Origin: Echeneis naucrates
Taxonomy: Eukaryota > Chordata > Actinopteri > Carangiformes > Echeneidae
Reading direction: 5' to 3'
Length of the DNA: 64,000 bases
Assembly (NCBI RefSeq): GCF_900963305.1
Contig: NC_042520.1
Coordinates: 10,115,670-10,179,669 of the forward strand
In this document: positions 12,671-24,491 of the stretch, piece by piece
How the letters are laid out: each line of letters opens with the position of its first letter
Position numbering within the stretch: position 1 is the stretch's first letter
Made by a program: the position numbers and the translations under genes
The notes under the pieces: model-generated
The model's database searches: none
Told to the model about the DNA's origin: nothing
Seen by the model: only the letters and a program-made list of their open reading frames with translations

Positions 12671-14380
12671 CTACCATTGTTCCACATTATCTGCGTAATC
12701 ATCCATAGTGCTATTCTCATCCAGATCCCACCACTCTGGGAGTAGGGCCTCTGACTCCACACTGTCTCCACCAGCCTTCTCCCTCTGCAGCTCCTCAGTT
12801 ACAGCAGAGCGGCTGCCATGTTGGTTGGGTGTTTCTGTAGGTTTCATCTGCCTCCCTTGCTTTGTTGTGAGCTTTCCATGGAGCCGCCTCCTCTCCTGCT
12901 GGCGTTTCTCTCTGGCCTGCCTGCGTTCCTGCTGCCTTGCCACCTGGAAGCGCTGCAGAAAAAGGTCACGAGCGTACTCATATAGCTCTACGTCCCACTG
13001 GTTGAGCTGCCGTATTCTGTGTTGAGTCTCAGAGGGAACCTCAACGCTGGAAGCGCGTGTGCCGTTGAGCTGTGTGAAGGGTGCAATAAACTCCAAGTTG
13101 AATGTTCGCTCAAACAGGTACTGGGTCTTACGCTGGTACTCTGTCAGCCCAAAGAAGGCCATGCCCCGTAGGTTACGTTTAGCACTCTCCAGGAGAACTC
13201 CCCAGCGCTCTTCCTCACTCATAGCAGAAACATTGTAGCAGCCCACCAGACTGAGGTCAGCCAGCATGCGGGTCTGCCGGTTGTTGGCCAGATTGTACGG
13301 GCAGTCCATGAATTCCTGCAGGGAGCAACCTGACCAGTCATCTCCTGAGTAGCAGCTTGGTAGCTCAGACAGTGTTGGTGAACGTCCGTCACACACATGC
13401 AAGGAGGCTTTCCATGTGGCACCACGCTGCACATGACGCCACTCGCTCAGGTAGCGTGACACCGGGTCTCTTAAAATGGTGATGTAGTAATAGTTCCTTC
13501 TGCAGAGAAAAAGAAGACATTAGTTCTGAAATAAGATGATTCAAAACATATTGTAGATATCATTATTGACCAGTGTTGTTATCAATACATTGGACAAAAA
13601 GTAGGCATTAATTTAAATTCAATTGTAACAAAGCTGATTCTGATTTCCAAAAGAATACGAATAAACTGATAAGTCACGCAATAATGTTGATTTGCTGGGT
13701 GGATTTATAAGCATTTGTGCGAACACAAAGAGTTATGTATGAAGTCATTGTCATTGTCATAAATCATGTTAAAATGGGCCAAGCCCACCGCACTTCACCA
13801 ACCTGGGCAGGTTCTTGGGGGCCTCTCGTGAGTCCATGCGTGAGGGGACACATCTGGTGAGCTCGGTCCAGTCAGCATGAAGCCCGCAGCTCCAGCCCGT
13901 AGAGAACCGGGAGAACAGCCACGTTTCCTTCTTACCTGGCCGGTAACAGGTGCATTTCTTCTGGCCTGCATGGCAGTCACACGGCCTCTCCAGCTGAATG
14001 TTCCGCACCAGGTGTCGGCCAAACGTGGTGCCGCCTGTTTTCTGGATGTGCAGAAAAACAATGACATCGTCCCCTTTGATGTTGAAGTCAACGACGCGAT
14101 TTAAATCCGATTTGGTGAAGTTGAAGCGGGGGACGAAGCGGACCAGAGCTCCGTCCTCTGCGCTGTACGGATCCCTCTGGATCCCATCCTGAGCTTCATC
14201 ACCTCGGCTCCGGGACCCAGCCGCACCGCCGCGTTTAAACCAGGATCCCACCTGGTGCAGCGTCAGGCACTCGGACCTGCCCGGACACATGTACTGGATC
14301 ATAATGACGCCAGAGACCAGCGCCATGAGCAGGACGACCAGGAGCCGGTGGTGGCCGACGCTGCTGGATTTCACATCCAT
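12671..14380 (-). CDS. hs6st2: heparan-sulfate 6-O-sulfotransferase 2
   Basis: This Golgi type II membrane enzyme transfers sulfate from PAPS to the 6-O position of glucosamine in heparan sulfate. Coding exons are 14380-13803 and 13499-12671, joined across a 303-base intron, giving 468 residues. A hydrophobic anchor spans about residues 12-32. The 5'-PAPS loop is HIQKTGGTTF at 111-120 and the 3'-PAPS motif LRDPVSRY at 202-209. The conserved stretches ETWLFSRFSTGWSCGLHADW and MDCPYNLANNRQ follow the family closely, and the tail is rich in Arg, Gln and Glu before ending ...NVEQW. The N-terminal QYMCPG..EC and the DPYSAED..RFVPRFNF segment fit HS6ST2 better than HS6ST1 or HS6ST3, and the mbnl3 neighbour agrees. 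The short human HS6ST2 form is of similar length (about 459). Only one intron lies in the coding region; the optional middle exons of mammalian HS6ST2 are not seen. Confidence 0.93.
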
Positions 14381-14739
14381 TGTCCCGGGACGGACACCAG
14401 ACCATCACTCAGGTAGACCGGGTCCCCGCCTCGGCTGAGGACCCTCCGGCTGGTACGTTACAATGGGCCCCAAACAGAGCAAAAACAATAACAATGCAGC
14501 CGCTAGCCAGCTAGCATTAGCTGCGGGACAGAGTTGTGTCGGCGGAGTCACTCCCGGAGATGAGCCGGCTCTGATGTGTCCCTACCATACACCGGACTGT
14601 TTCATTAAAGTCATCACACCGGGTTTTCCTGTGTTATCGGGTAATCCGTGACACCGCGGAGGACCTGTCTCTCCGCCAGCCTGCGATTCTTGACCTTTCT
14701 TCCCAGCAGCCTCTGCGCTTCACAAAGCTGGGCGTGTAG

Positions 14740-14747
14740 TGACGTCA
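14740..14747. promoter_or_regulatory. full palindromic CRE (TGACGTCA)
   Basis: A perfect 8-base CREB/ATF site in a CG-rich stretch about 360 bases upstream of the hs6st2 ATG and 163 bases before the tRNA-Phe gene. Either or neither may use it. Confidence 0.5.
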
Positions 14748-14909
14748 CCAGGCGCGTCCCACCGATCGAGAGCAAATAAGAGGCAAAGTGTACGTAACGA
14801 GTCCAGGCCTGAGTCCCCCCCCTGTTTTTGTCAGTCTCTGAGCTAAAATTACAGCAAAATGTTTGTAAATGTCGTCTAAATGCTGCAGATGTGCTTCGTC
14901 AACCTCATC

Positions 14910-14982
14910 GCCGAAATAGCTCAGTTGGGAGAGCGTTAGACTGAAGATCTAAAGGTCCCTGGTTCGATCCCGGGTTTCGGCA
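14910..14982 (+). tRNA. tRNA-Phe (anticodon GAA)
   Basis: A 73-base nuclear tRNA gene without an intron. The acceptor stem GCCGAAA pairs with TTTCGGC, and the last A is the discriminator base. The A box is TAGCTCAGTTGGG and the B box GGTTCGATCCC. The anticodon loop ACTGAAGAT reads GAA. The CCA end is not encoded, as usual in eukaryotes. A TTTT run begins directly after it at 14983. The sequence is close to the vertebrate tRNA-Phe consensus, so it looks functional. It lies between the divergent genes hs6st2 and tmem179b. Confidence 0.97.
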
Positions 14983-14986
14983 TTTT
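14983..14986 (+). terminator. RNA polymerase III T-run terminator
   Basis: TTTT directly after the tRNA discriminator base, the minimal Pol III stop in vertebrates. Confidence 0.75.
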
Positions 14987-16430
14987 GACCCCAGTAAAAT
15001 CTGAAGTGTGTTATCACAGTCTTTAAATAAGGCGACTTTTTTAATGACGTGAGGAATAAATACTTTCCTGGGAGACCATAATGTAGCGAAATAGTTAGAA
15101 TAAAAAAAAAAAAACGTTATTAAGGCACGATTGTTGAAAACTGTGCTCAGTGTTGTTGCTCCCAATTAGAAAGCTTATTTTTATTTTTGCATTTCTCTTT
15201 AGATATACATGTTGCACATCTAAGTCCAATTTCATTTTTATTTTTTCAGTTTTATCACCTTTTAACTATTCAAAAATAAACCTACAACCTCTGCAGTTTT
15301 CATAGTCGATATGGCCATGAATCTCGGGGGCCTGTTGTTCTGGGGTTGGGGGGTGAGGCGCCATCAGTGTCTTTCCTCCAGAGAAGTACTTACCCCCTGC
15401 CCCTCCTCACATTCTTCCAAAGTGTGGCACCTCAACTGGACTTCACAGGGGGACTTTCAAAGACATCAGATACCGCTCCTGCTCTTTCTCCAGAGCCATG
15501 TCAGGCGATACACAGACCACCTCTGCTTCTTTGGCCCACCAAATTCTTAAGATGCCAAATTTTAAGATGGACTCATGTGGTGATCCAGAGTCTTGTGTAT
15601 GCAGTCGAACTCACTGGCGTGCTATTTATGTAAGAGATGATGAGCTATGCTCTTAAAAAGAAGAAAACATGGATGAACAACCACCGAGAAAATCTAAAGG
15701 TCCAGTTCACAATTTAATTGTAAACCCTTAGAAGTCGTTTCATTGTAACAGAAAGCATCGATTGCTTTGGAAAATACGGGAGATGATCTATTTTTTTCTT
15801 TTTCTATCTAAAAGTAGTGTTGTGTTGAGTTGAGATCTGTTAGGCCTTAATGGCTGCTAACTGGCGTCATTGATCTGTCTTTCTCACTGAAATCAGACAC
15901 ATCAATCCGTCTGCAGGGTGATTAAATGATTAAATCCTCCTCTGTGACAGCTGAGGAAAAGAGGCCAGCCGGGGAAACTGCGACCGCAGCACGTCACTGA
16001 TGGAGCAGTCTGAAGTCCAAACGATCGCTTATGTGAACAGATGCATCACACTTCTACTTAAAACCCGGCGGCTACAGTAAAAAGCAGCAGTCACCTCACT
16101 GTTTGCACTTGAAAGATATCAGACCTGGCTATTGTGAATATAAAAATCTCCTCTAAGGTTTACGCTTTTAGTTTTAACTCCAATGCATTTTTAGCAGTAA
16201 ATTTAGGATGCACTTTAGGGGGACTACCGATGAAGCCTCCTTAATATCACCCTCACCCTCACCCTCACATTAACAGCAACGACATTATATTGTATCAGGA
16301 TCTACATATATTTGGCACAACTTTCACTTTCAATGTATTTTACGTTGTTATATTATCACATAAATAAAGTGGAGTAAAACAAGTACAGAATACCCAATTA
16401 TGTGACGGTGGCGACGCTCGTTTTTCTCTG
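14987..16430. other. intergenic between tRNA-Phe and tmem179b
   Basis: No exon recognised. It contains a GC-richer part at about 15,310-15,560 with two overlapping short frames of no known family, and a short CACCCT repeat (three units near 16,249-16,267). Confidence 0.5.
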
Positions 16431-16637
16431 GTTCTCGGAGGAAGCGGCGGAGTGAGACGTCCCGCTCCGCCCCTCCGCCGTTGTGTAACCGGCCCGTCGG
16501 TCCCCGCCCTGCCGTCTTTAAATACCCACCGCCGTGATCGGTTTTTCTGGGATGGAAACGGGAAAGCAGCGATAAAACCCGACACCCTGAAACAACGGGA
16601 GGACTTCCGCTAGCTCAGTCTAGTCTGACGCCCCGAC
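16431..16637 (+). promoter_or_regulatory. tmem179b promoter region
   Basis: A CG-rich stretch just upstream of the tmem179b ATG, with GC-box-like CCGCCCC around 16,468 and a TTTAAATA motif near 16,517 that could act as a weak TATA element. The transcription start is not determined. Confidence 0.45.
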
Positions 16638-18786
16638 ATGGAGCTGGACCGGCGGCTGCTGCTGGCTCACTGTGCCGTCCACGCCCTGTCCATGGCGGCG
16701 GGCCTGCTGGTGGTCGTCCCCATGGCCCTCAACGGCTCGGCGTTCAAAGGCCGCTGCGCGCTCTTCTCCACCGGCTACTGGACGTCCGAGGACCGGGCTG
16801 AGCTGCCGGGGGAGCCCGGAGACGTGTCTCACCTGGTGGTGCAGCAGTGGGGCCCACCGGCCGCCTGCCAGTTCGCCACGTTTGTGGGTATTTTCACGGT
16901 GCTGTACGGAGCAGCGCAGGGCTGGAGGAGCCTGTTTTATCTGCACGGACGACATGACGAGTGAGTAAACAACACAAACAACACAAACAACACAAACAGG
17001 AGATACGTATTTTACATGCTGACTTTCATTCCAGCAGGGAATTTTAAATAGTTCATATTTATTATATTGACATCTATCAAGTGTTATCTTCTATACGCGG
17101 TCATGGCATTATGATTATTATTATTATTATGTTATTATTGTAGTTGTGTAAGAGCAGTTGCCGCTGGAGTTGCAGTATCGTGATTATAGTAATTGGAGGT
17201 ACTATTAGAAATGCACTTCAGACTTTTCATATAATCTTTTTATATTAGTCTTGTCTGCGGATCCATATCCATGTAGAAATTTGCTTCTATTCTAAATTAA
17301 TGTACTTTTTTTTGTACAAAACAATAACAATCTAAAGTTTTTTGACAATGTGAAATATAGTTCTGCAGCTTCAGAGGGTGGGGGGGAGGTGCACCATTTT
17401 GGGTAAAAAAATGAAAATCAACATTTATTAAGTGCACATTAATCAATAACAATAATAAACACCACTGACTTATGAAAAAGTTACCAAAGTATGTGTAATA
17501 TCTGTTTTGTGTGTTCCTCCTCAGCACCTTGTTTTCATCCTTCCTCACGGTACTATTGAGCGTGTGCGTGCTCTTCTTGTCTGGAGGGGCCAGTGTCATC
17601 TTGTCTCTGGGTCTGGTCTCGTGGTGTGACACTGTGACTGATGACAATACGCGGACATACAGGTTAGTTGTACTGTGCTCTTTGATGCACTCCTGGTGGA
17701 GCATCATAGGCTGTACATTTTTAAATAGTGATATGGTGAAAGTTGGTCGCCAGATATGTACACATCATTTCTATCACAGCATATGAAAGCTTTACCTGCC
17801 GCACTCCATTTGTTAGCTCAAAGGTACCCAGAATCAACTCAACAAAGAGTTCATATACAAGGAAAACATGGGAGATACACAAAGGAAGGAACACTAAAAC
17901 AAAACAAAAAAAAGAAAACAGAAAAATTCATTTGGATTTAACAATGTCTCAGTGACTATGTAACTCACATGAAGTGATGTTTTCAAATGTCTGGTTTTGT
18001 CTCACGCTTGTCCCCATAAAACTACACTAAAAACAATTTTCTTTAAAATTGTAATTGCCCATTACTTTTGTGTCAAACAACCAATCCATGAACTCAGTTC
18101 TTATAGTACCAATAAGTAAAAAAATAAATGGTTGGCTAATATGCAATGTTTGCAACCTCATTCTGAGTGTCAGGAATCCTTTCTCATCCCTCATGTTTGT
18201 TTGTCTTTAGCTGTGCAGAGTCGGAGTCGATTCCTCTTTACCTGGATGTAGACACCACCTCTTTCTACACGGAACTCAGTCTGGCACAGGTAAGAGTGTT
18301 AACAATTCCACACAGAAACAATGCAGACTATAGATAGCTATGGTCATACCCATTTCGAACCTGGCCATTATTCCAGTAGCCTAGTTTTATTTATATTATA
18401 TTATATTATATTATATTTTAAAAGAATTTATAAATTAATGTAGCTTTTCAAACAAATCCATTCTTGAATAACTTTTGAGTTTTGCAGACACTCACGAAGC
18501 AGAATTCCTTGCTTTTACGTTTTGTACACATACATTTGCTCTTTGGCCTTTTTGTGTCTGTTAATATGGTCACGCTTTGTGTCTTCAGGCATCTCTGTGG
18601 TGTGTGACTGCTCTGTGGCTGGCTCAATCTATCCTGGCTTTCCTGCGGCTCTATCACTCCCACAGCCAGCATATCAGCGGGCCTTGTCTTCCCCGAGAGA
18701 AAGAGCTGCTGCTGGGGGACAATATGTCAGTAAGCAGCTACCCCTCACCGCCACATCTTCAAGTGACACCCACCATCTTAGTCTAG
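16638..18786 (+). CDS. tmem179b: transmembrane protein 179B
   Basis: Four exons (16638-16960, 17525-17662, 18211-18289, 18589-18786) join to a 245-residue frame ending in TAG. Four hydrophobic segments lie at about residues 7-31, 76-97, 112-138 and 188-212, with a cytosolic-looking tail. The human protein has 219 residues and the same four-pass layout. Its function is not known. In human it sits at 11q12.3 near HNRNPUL2 and STX5, both also in this window, which supports the call. The start is the first ATG after the promoter and heads a perfectly framed exon. An AATAAA follows 150 bases after the stop. Confidence 0.85.
18387..18420. repeat. TTATA short tandem repeat
   Basis: About five imperfect copies of a 5-base AT unit in tmem179b intron 3. 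Confidence 0.8.
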
Positions 18787-18935
18787 GCGAGTAGATGTGG
18801 TAGTGATATCACGTGTTGCACCATATAAATTACATTCAATTCATTTTTTCCCTGATAATTACTAATAGTGTCAACTCTACAGTACTTCTGCATGTAGAAT
18901 ATGAATGGTTTAAGTATGTTTTAAGACATAATAAT

Positions 18936-18941
18936 AATAAA
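18936..18941 (+). terminator. tmem179b polyadenylation signal (candidate)
   Basis: AATAAA about 150 bases after the tmem179b stop codon, in an AT-rich 3' UTR. Confidence 0.55.
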
Positions 18942-20429
18942 GCTATCTATATATTTTGATATAATCCAGCATATTCTATAACGGAGCCTGACCAGAAAAT
19001 GACATTGGCGTATAACTGCATAGTGACACAATGAATTAGTACCAGTTTGTGCCTCATAGGTGTTTATTACAATTGTGTCACAGAATTACATCTCCATTTT
19101 TCTGATAAATATCACCTAATCTGATTTCTGAAATTCTTAAACATACCTCTAACCGTAAGGAGAAAATATTCTGCGCTGGGCAAAGTAAATCATTTTTTTT
19201 AGTTCAAAAGTTATTATAAACAACTGAATTAGAAAACTATTTAAATTTAGCTTCCAATTATAATCCTGAGTTGGAAATATTGAAAAATTGGCAATGTGAA
19301 GACATCAATGTTGGTCATACTGCTCACCTGATGAAAAAGAACCACTGCCTCAGCAAAATATGGGTCTTTAATGCCTCAATCACTGGCAGTTACACCTATA
19401 TAAATCAGTTAATAACAATATGCATTAGACTTGTGAAATACATGATATACATGATACAAAAAAGAGGCACTTTATGATTCTGCGTTATTTTTATTATTAT
19501 TATTTGTAGTTGTAGTAGTATCCATCATAAACCATAAAACAGGTTCGAAGGATTCTGAAAATAGGAGGCACAAACTGGGACTACTCTCAAGCCTTTCTGG
19601 AGACAAAAGGAATTTTACAAAATAAGAAAATGCCAAGAAGGAGTTCAGTCATGTCATAATCTCAAAGTTACTTTGAAGCAATTACTTGTGTTTGTCATTT
19701 GAGTCCAACTTTGTGAATTGATGCTTAATTCTCATTTTTAGTATATTTAATATGTATGCTTGGTTACAGTGTTGATGAGGTCTGAAAATTTCGTACAATT
19801 ATGTCCTCATCAGGGAGAAAATGTTTTGGTGACTTGTTCTGAGTATAATATTCAGATGCTGTACTGAAGTGCTTTTATTGTGAAGCATGTGGTGAGAGTG
19901 AAACTGGGCCACCATGTACGTGAAACAGGCTCACTGTGTGAGCATGAACTGAATGTTCTGTTGCATAACAGAAAATTTGCTGCTGTCCTATTCTCTTCTT
20001 GTGACGATTTCTGTTATGATGCTGTTTGTGTTGACACAGCTATTTGTTGGGTGTTAACAAAGCAGAATAATCTTCTGTAATTATCTGTGAAGACTGCAGA
20101 AAATGAAAAATGAAGGATCTGTGACAATTTGCTATTGAGAGAGAGGTTGGGACATGTGAGTGTTTAAAAACCAGTTCTTAAAAATATCTTTTTCTTTGAC
20201 CCAAGTGGTTGTAATGACACACAAACAGAGGAGCAGGAAATTTGAAGAAAAGAGATGAGACGGCTTTGTCAATTAAATTAATTTTAAGATGCAATATGTT
20301 TTTTGTTTGTTTGTTTTATGACTGATAATGGTCCAGTTTTTTACTGCTGCTACCTGCCTATTTATATGAATGTGCATTTATCTTGTTCATTAAATAAAAG
20401 CATCCCACCGTGAAGGACTTTTGTCTTAA
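18942..20429. other. intergenic between tmem179b and hnrnpul2
   Basis: AT-rich sequence with no recognised exon. Short frames around 19.3 and 19.9 kb show no family resemblance. Confidence 0.5.
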
Positions 20430-20665
20430 CCACGTGTCTCTTCATGGTGTACCTTGGATATGCACCCTGGACAGGTTGGTAGTCACCAGTTAACTTCAAC
20501 ATCTTAAACATCTTAGTCTTAAAACTGTGGGAGGAAGTTGGAGTACCCGGCACAAGTAGAACATACAAACTCCACACAGAAAGGCTCCAGGCTCGGGAAT
20601 CGAACACAGTACCATCCAGGCGTGACACAACACCGATACCCACCGGGTCACCGGTTTTCCCACAA
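20430..20665 (-). repeat. tRNA-headed SINE-like fish repeat, degenerate
   Basis: Read on the minus strand, this begins with a degraded tRNA-like head whose B-box relative GTTCGATTCCCG lies near 20,595-20,606. It is followed by a body I recognise from many fish genomes: TTTCTGTGTGGAGTTTG, then GTACTCCAACTTCCTCCCACAG, then an AACTGGTGACT..CTGTCCAGGGTG tail. It ends about 280 bases upstream of the hnrnpul2 ATG. A related copy lies at 53.5 kb. Family naming needs a repeat library. Confidence 0.6.
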
Positions 20666-20779
20666 AATAAGATCTGTGTGGGAGAGCAGTGGCAGATTGA
20701 TAAATGTTTAGTACCATTTCTGGCCACACGGGGCGCTGAAGGTCCCACAGAGGTTTGAATCTGCCGGCAAACAAAAACA

Positions 20780-20946
20780 AAGTAAAGTGTTTACAGGCCC
20801 AGCAGCCAATCACAACGCAGGGCACCATATTGAACGGCGCTCCGGACTCCGAACGTTTCTTCCTCTGCTGCTTCGTTTTACTTAATTTTACTTCATTTCT
20901 GCGGTTTGGATGAGGAAGCAGCCGGCCGGCTCTCCGCTCGGTAACA
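20780..20946 (+). promoter_or_regulatory. hnrnpul2 promoter and 5' UTR
   Basis: The stretch before the ATG contains a CCAAT box at 20806-20810 within AGCCAATCAC, a good NF-Y site, and then CG-rich sequence. The start of transcription is not determined. Confidence 0.5.
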
Positions 20947-23900
20947 ATGAAGCTAACGGAGGTGAAGAAGCTGAAGGTGGCGGAGCTCCGGTCCAGACTG
21001 AAGGAAGTTGGGCTGGACAGTCGGGGACTGAAGGCTGAGCTGGTGGACAGGCTGTGGACTTTCTTAGAGACGGGACAGACGTGGGCAGACACGGAGACCC
21101 GGCTGAACCAACAGCACGACCGCGAACCGACACCTCCCGAGCCGGGTGTCACCGAGCCACGTCGGCCGCACAGCACCGGAGAGTTCACGGAAACCGGCAC
21201 ACAGACCGACACTGAGGCCGGCGGGGACACACCACAGCGCGGCCATGAGCTGGTGTCAGGGCCGGTGGCGGAGGACCCGGGCAGGGGGAGAGCTTTCTAC
21301 GAGTTCAAGGAGGAGATGCGATATAAAAGGTAATTCAAGCTGCACCGTATTTAAAGTGAGGCAAAACGCTAAAAAGCAGTACATTCTGCTTCAACATTTG
21401 TTATTTATCAGTTCACTGAAATAAATTCGACGAGGAGAAAAAACTACTCAAAACTATTTTTAGCAGCACTAGGGGGGGCCCCAGGGGGACTCCATGATGT
21501 TCTCTATGAATCTCTACTCAGTTTAGGTAGTTATGTGTTGGATAGCTGTAAGTATAATGGTTAAAATAAAAGTGCAACACATAACATTGCATTTGGTGAT
21601 TTTAATGCATTCAAATCTGATGTTTCATGAATGTATGTAGCAGCATCAGTCTGCAGCTTCTCTTTGGCTTCTATTTACCATAAATCTGCTCCCATGATAG
21701 GCAGGTGCTTCCACGTTTCACTGGGAAAAAGACGGACCACCTTTCAATTGACTTAAATATATCTCTAAGCTTCACAAGTTCCATAACAAAAAAAGGAAAC
21801 AAAATTGTAATAGTGATTAGATCATAGTGAAACTATCTCACATTTGGTTATACTAAATCAGAATGTGTTACTTTGTATCTCACGGCCAGAGCCAAATCAC
21901 CTCAACCTGCTGCGGACAGAGAGATTGCAGAGGAGAAGGATGAAGATAAAGTCAGACTACATCCATGTAAGTCTTTGGACGACACCCAGCTTATTGATGG
22001 AGAAATGTTATGTTGTTACAGTGTTGAAAGTTATAAGGGGACTAATCCTAGAAGGAGTAGTTTGTTTTTTTTTTTTTTGATTAAGTTGCAGGACAGAGGC
22101 ATTTTAAATGCCTCTTTCTTCTCACAGATGACAGTCACCTCCACTTTGAGGTGGGTCCTGATGGATCTTGTGGGCAGCCACGGTTTTGGGCTGAGTTCCC
22201 CTCACTCTGGTCCGGCTCCAGGCTCACTCACGGGGTGTTTCAGGGCAGGGTGGGCTTTGAGGTGAGGCTGGAGAGAAAGTTGTTACCTACACAGACCGAG
22301 TTACAAGAGGTCGCAAAGCCCTATGGTCTGAGAATTGGCTGGTCGGTGGCTGATGCATCTCTGCTTCTGGGTGAGAATGATTTCATTCTGCTTTTCGAAA
22401 TAAGTTGGTCTCCCCGATGGTTCGTCTCTCAAGATGTGTTTGATTAAAAGGCCTTTTAATAGTAACATGCTTCTACTTTTCTCTGGTTATCAACACTTCT
22501 CACACCAGGTGAGGATGAACTCTCTTTTGCTTATGATGGGCGTGGTAAAAAAGTATCAGGTGGAAGGGAGGAGGATTTTGGTGAGCCTTGCTCAGAGGGA
22601 GACATCATTGGCTGCTATGCTGTGAGTTACGCTTTTCTAAAGTAGCTGTATAGTTTCTGACTGTTTGTGTTTTATATTAACACCTGCACACCCACAGTCT
22701 TTCTCCACAGATGATGCTGTGCATCTCTCTTTCTTTAAAAATGGCTGTTTCATGGGTGTGGCCTTTTGCCCAAGCACCTCTGTACTGCACGGTCGTCCTT
22801 TGTTTCCGCACATCTTTTGCAAGAGCTGTTCAGTCAGATTGCTTCTTGAGCCCACTTCTCCTCCGTGGTACCCCAGCCCTCCTGGTTTTACAACACTGGC
22901 ATCTCTACCTGCTAGGCACAGGGTGCGCTCAACATTGGCCCCTTCTTCACAAGCACTTGGTGAGGTGAGCAATGCACTTAGTATTTGGGTATCCATAATA
23001 AGGAACGTACTATTAAACAATTTTATTAGTTACTGCGATTTAAAGCATCACAATTATTCAACCATAGCAGCCCCTGCAGCTGGAGCAAAAGTTTTGATTT
23101 ATTTTTTTTTAAGGGCTAAATTGCCAATGAAGCAATTGGTGTGACAACAATTGTAGTTTCACAATCGTGAAACTACAATTGTTTTGGTGAATTTTGTGGT
23201 GAAATGAGCTCCATTAGAAAATGAATGGGAGACTCTGTAGATTAATGAGGGAAAAGTTCTTGAACAGGAGGTCTCATGTGAAAGAACTAAATAGGTGAGT
23301 GCTGTATAAAAATTTGCCTGTAAACTTGTCAGATTTGACATCTCTCCTCGTCCTTTCAGGTGTTGTTGATGGTTGGTCTTCCTGGATCTGGGAAAAGCCA
23401 CTGGGCTAGGACTCACATGAAACAGCATACAGAGAAACACTACAGGCTTCTAGGCACAGAGGAGCTGCTGGCATGTATGATTGTCAGTCAGACCTCAAGT
23501 CTTCACTCAAGTTTTATTTTTACATTCAAAGACCATGTTCAACTTCTGACCAACTGATCAGACTATGTTTGACCTGTTTGTGTTTAGAGTGGCGGACAGA
23601 GGGACAGCAGGCTGCAGCAGGCCTCCCAGTGTCTAACTGATTTAATCAAAATTGCTGCTCAGACTCCTGGGAACTACATCCTGGACCAGGTAACTCCTCA
23701 CTTTGAACTTGTACTCCTGTAAACCCCATTAAGGGACACTGTTGGCCAGTGAAACCTAGCTGTGTATATACCTATACCAATTAATAGTATAATAACTTAT
23801 ATATACTTTACTCCAAATGTCCATATGTCTCACATAAACATGAGTTACTTCACCATGCATACCCGTCATCACGTGGAATTAATTGGTCACTATAGCCCTG

Positions 23901-24432
23901 AAACATACTTGAATTTATGCCTCCAGTAACTTTACCATCTTCTCTTTGCCATCTCTGTTTCCAGTGCAACACCCATTTCTCTGCACGCCGTCACAAGCTG
24001 AAGTTGTTCACAGGCTTCAGGCGGTGGGTGGTGGTTGTTTTTCCATCTGCAGACGAGTGGAAAAGACGACTGTCACAGCACCAGATGAGTGAGGAGCAGA
24101 TCCCGGAGACTGCCCTACTGAAACTCCAAGGTCTGTGTTGTGGTCGTATGCTGCTGGCAGTGGAACTGAGGGACACTTTTGTTTCTCTGTTGCTTTACTG
24201 ATACCATGTCAACATCATAATTACAGGAATTTAGTAACATAATGACTGTATTTGCAATTTACCCTCTGCTTTTCCAAAAGCTTTTGACTTAACTTCCTAG
24301 CAACCATTAGAAGGTAATTATAAAAAAGGATTTTGGATCTGATGCATCTAAAACAAAACATGAGCACCATCAGGCCCCTCGTAAGCAGACAGGAAGCTAC
24401 ATAGTAAACTTGGATTTGAGCTAATCAATCTT

Positions 24433-24491
<59 letters not shown>

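Noticed and set aside
14463-14651. 62-codon frame starting MGPKQSK, with a myristoylation-like N-terminus, upstream of hs6st2
   Set aside because: Pro at position 3 disfavours myristoylation, the body has no family resemblance, and it lies in the CG-rich hs6st2 promoter where chance frames are common.
14905-15165. Minus-strand 86-codon frame over the tRNA gene
   Set aside because: Its C-terminal part is the antisense of the tRNA-Phe sequence.
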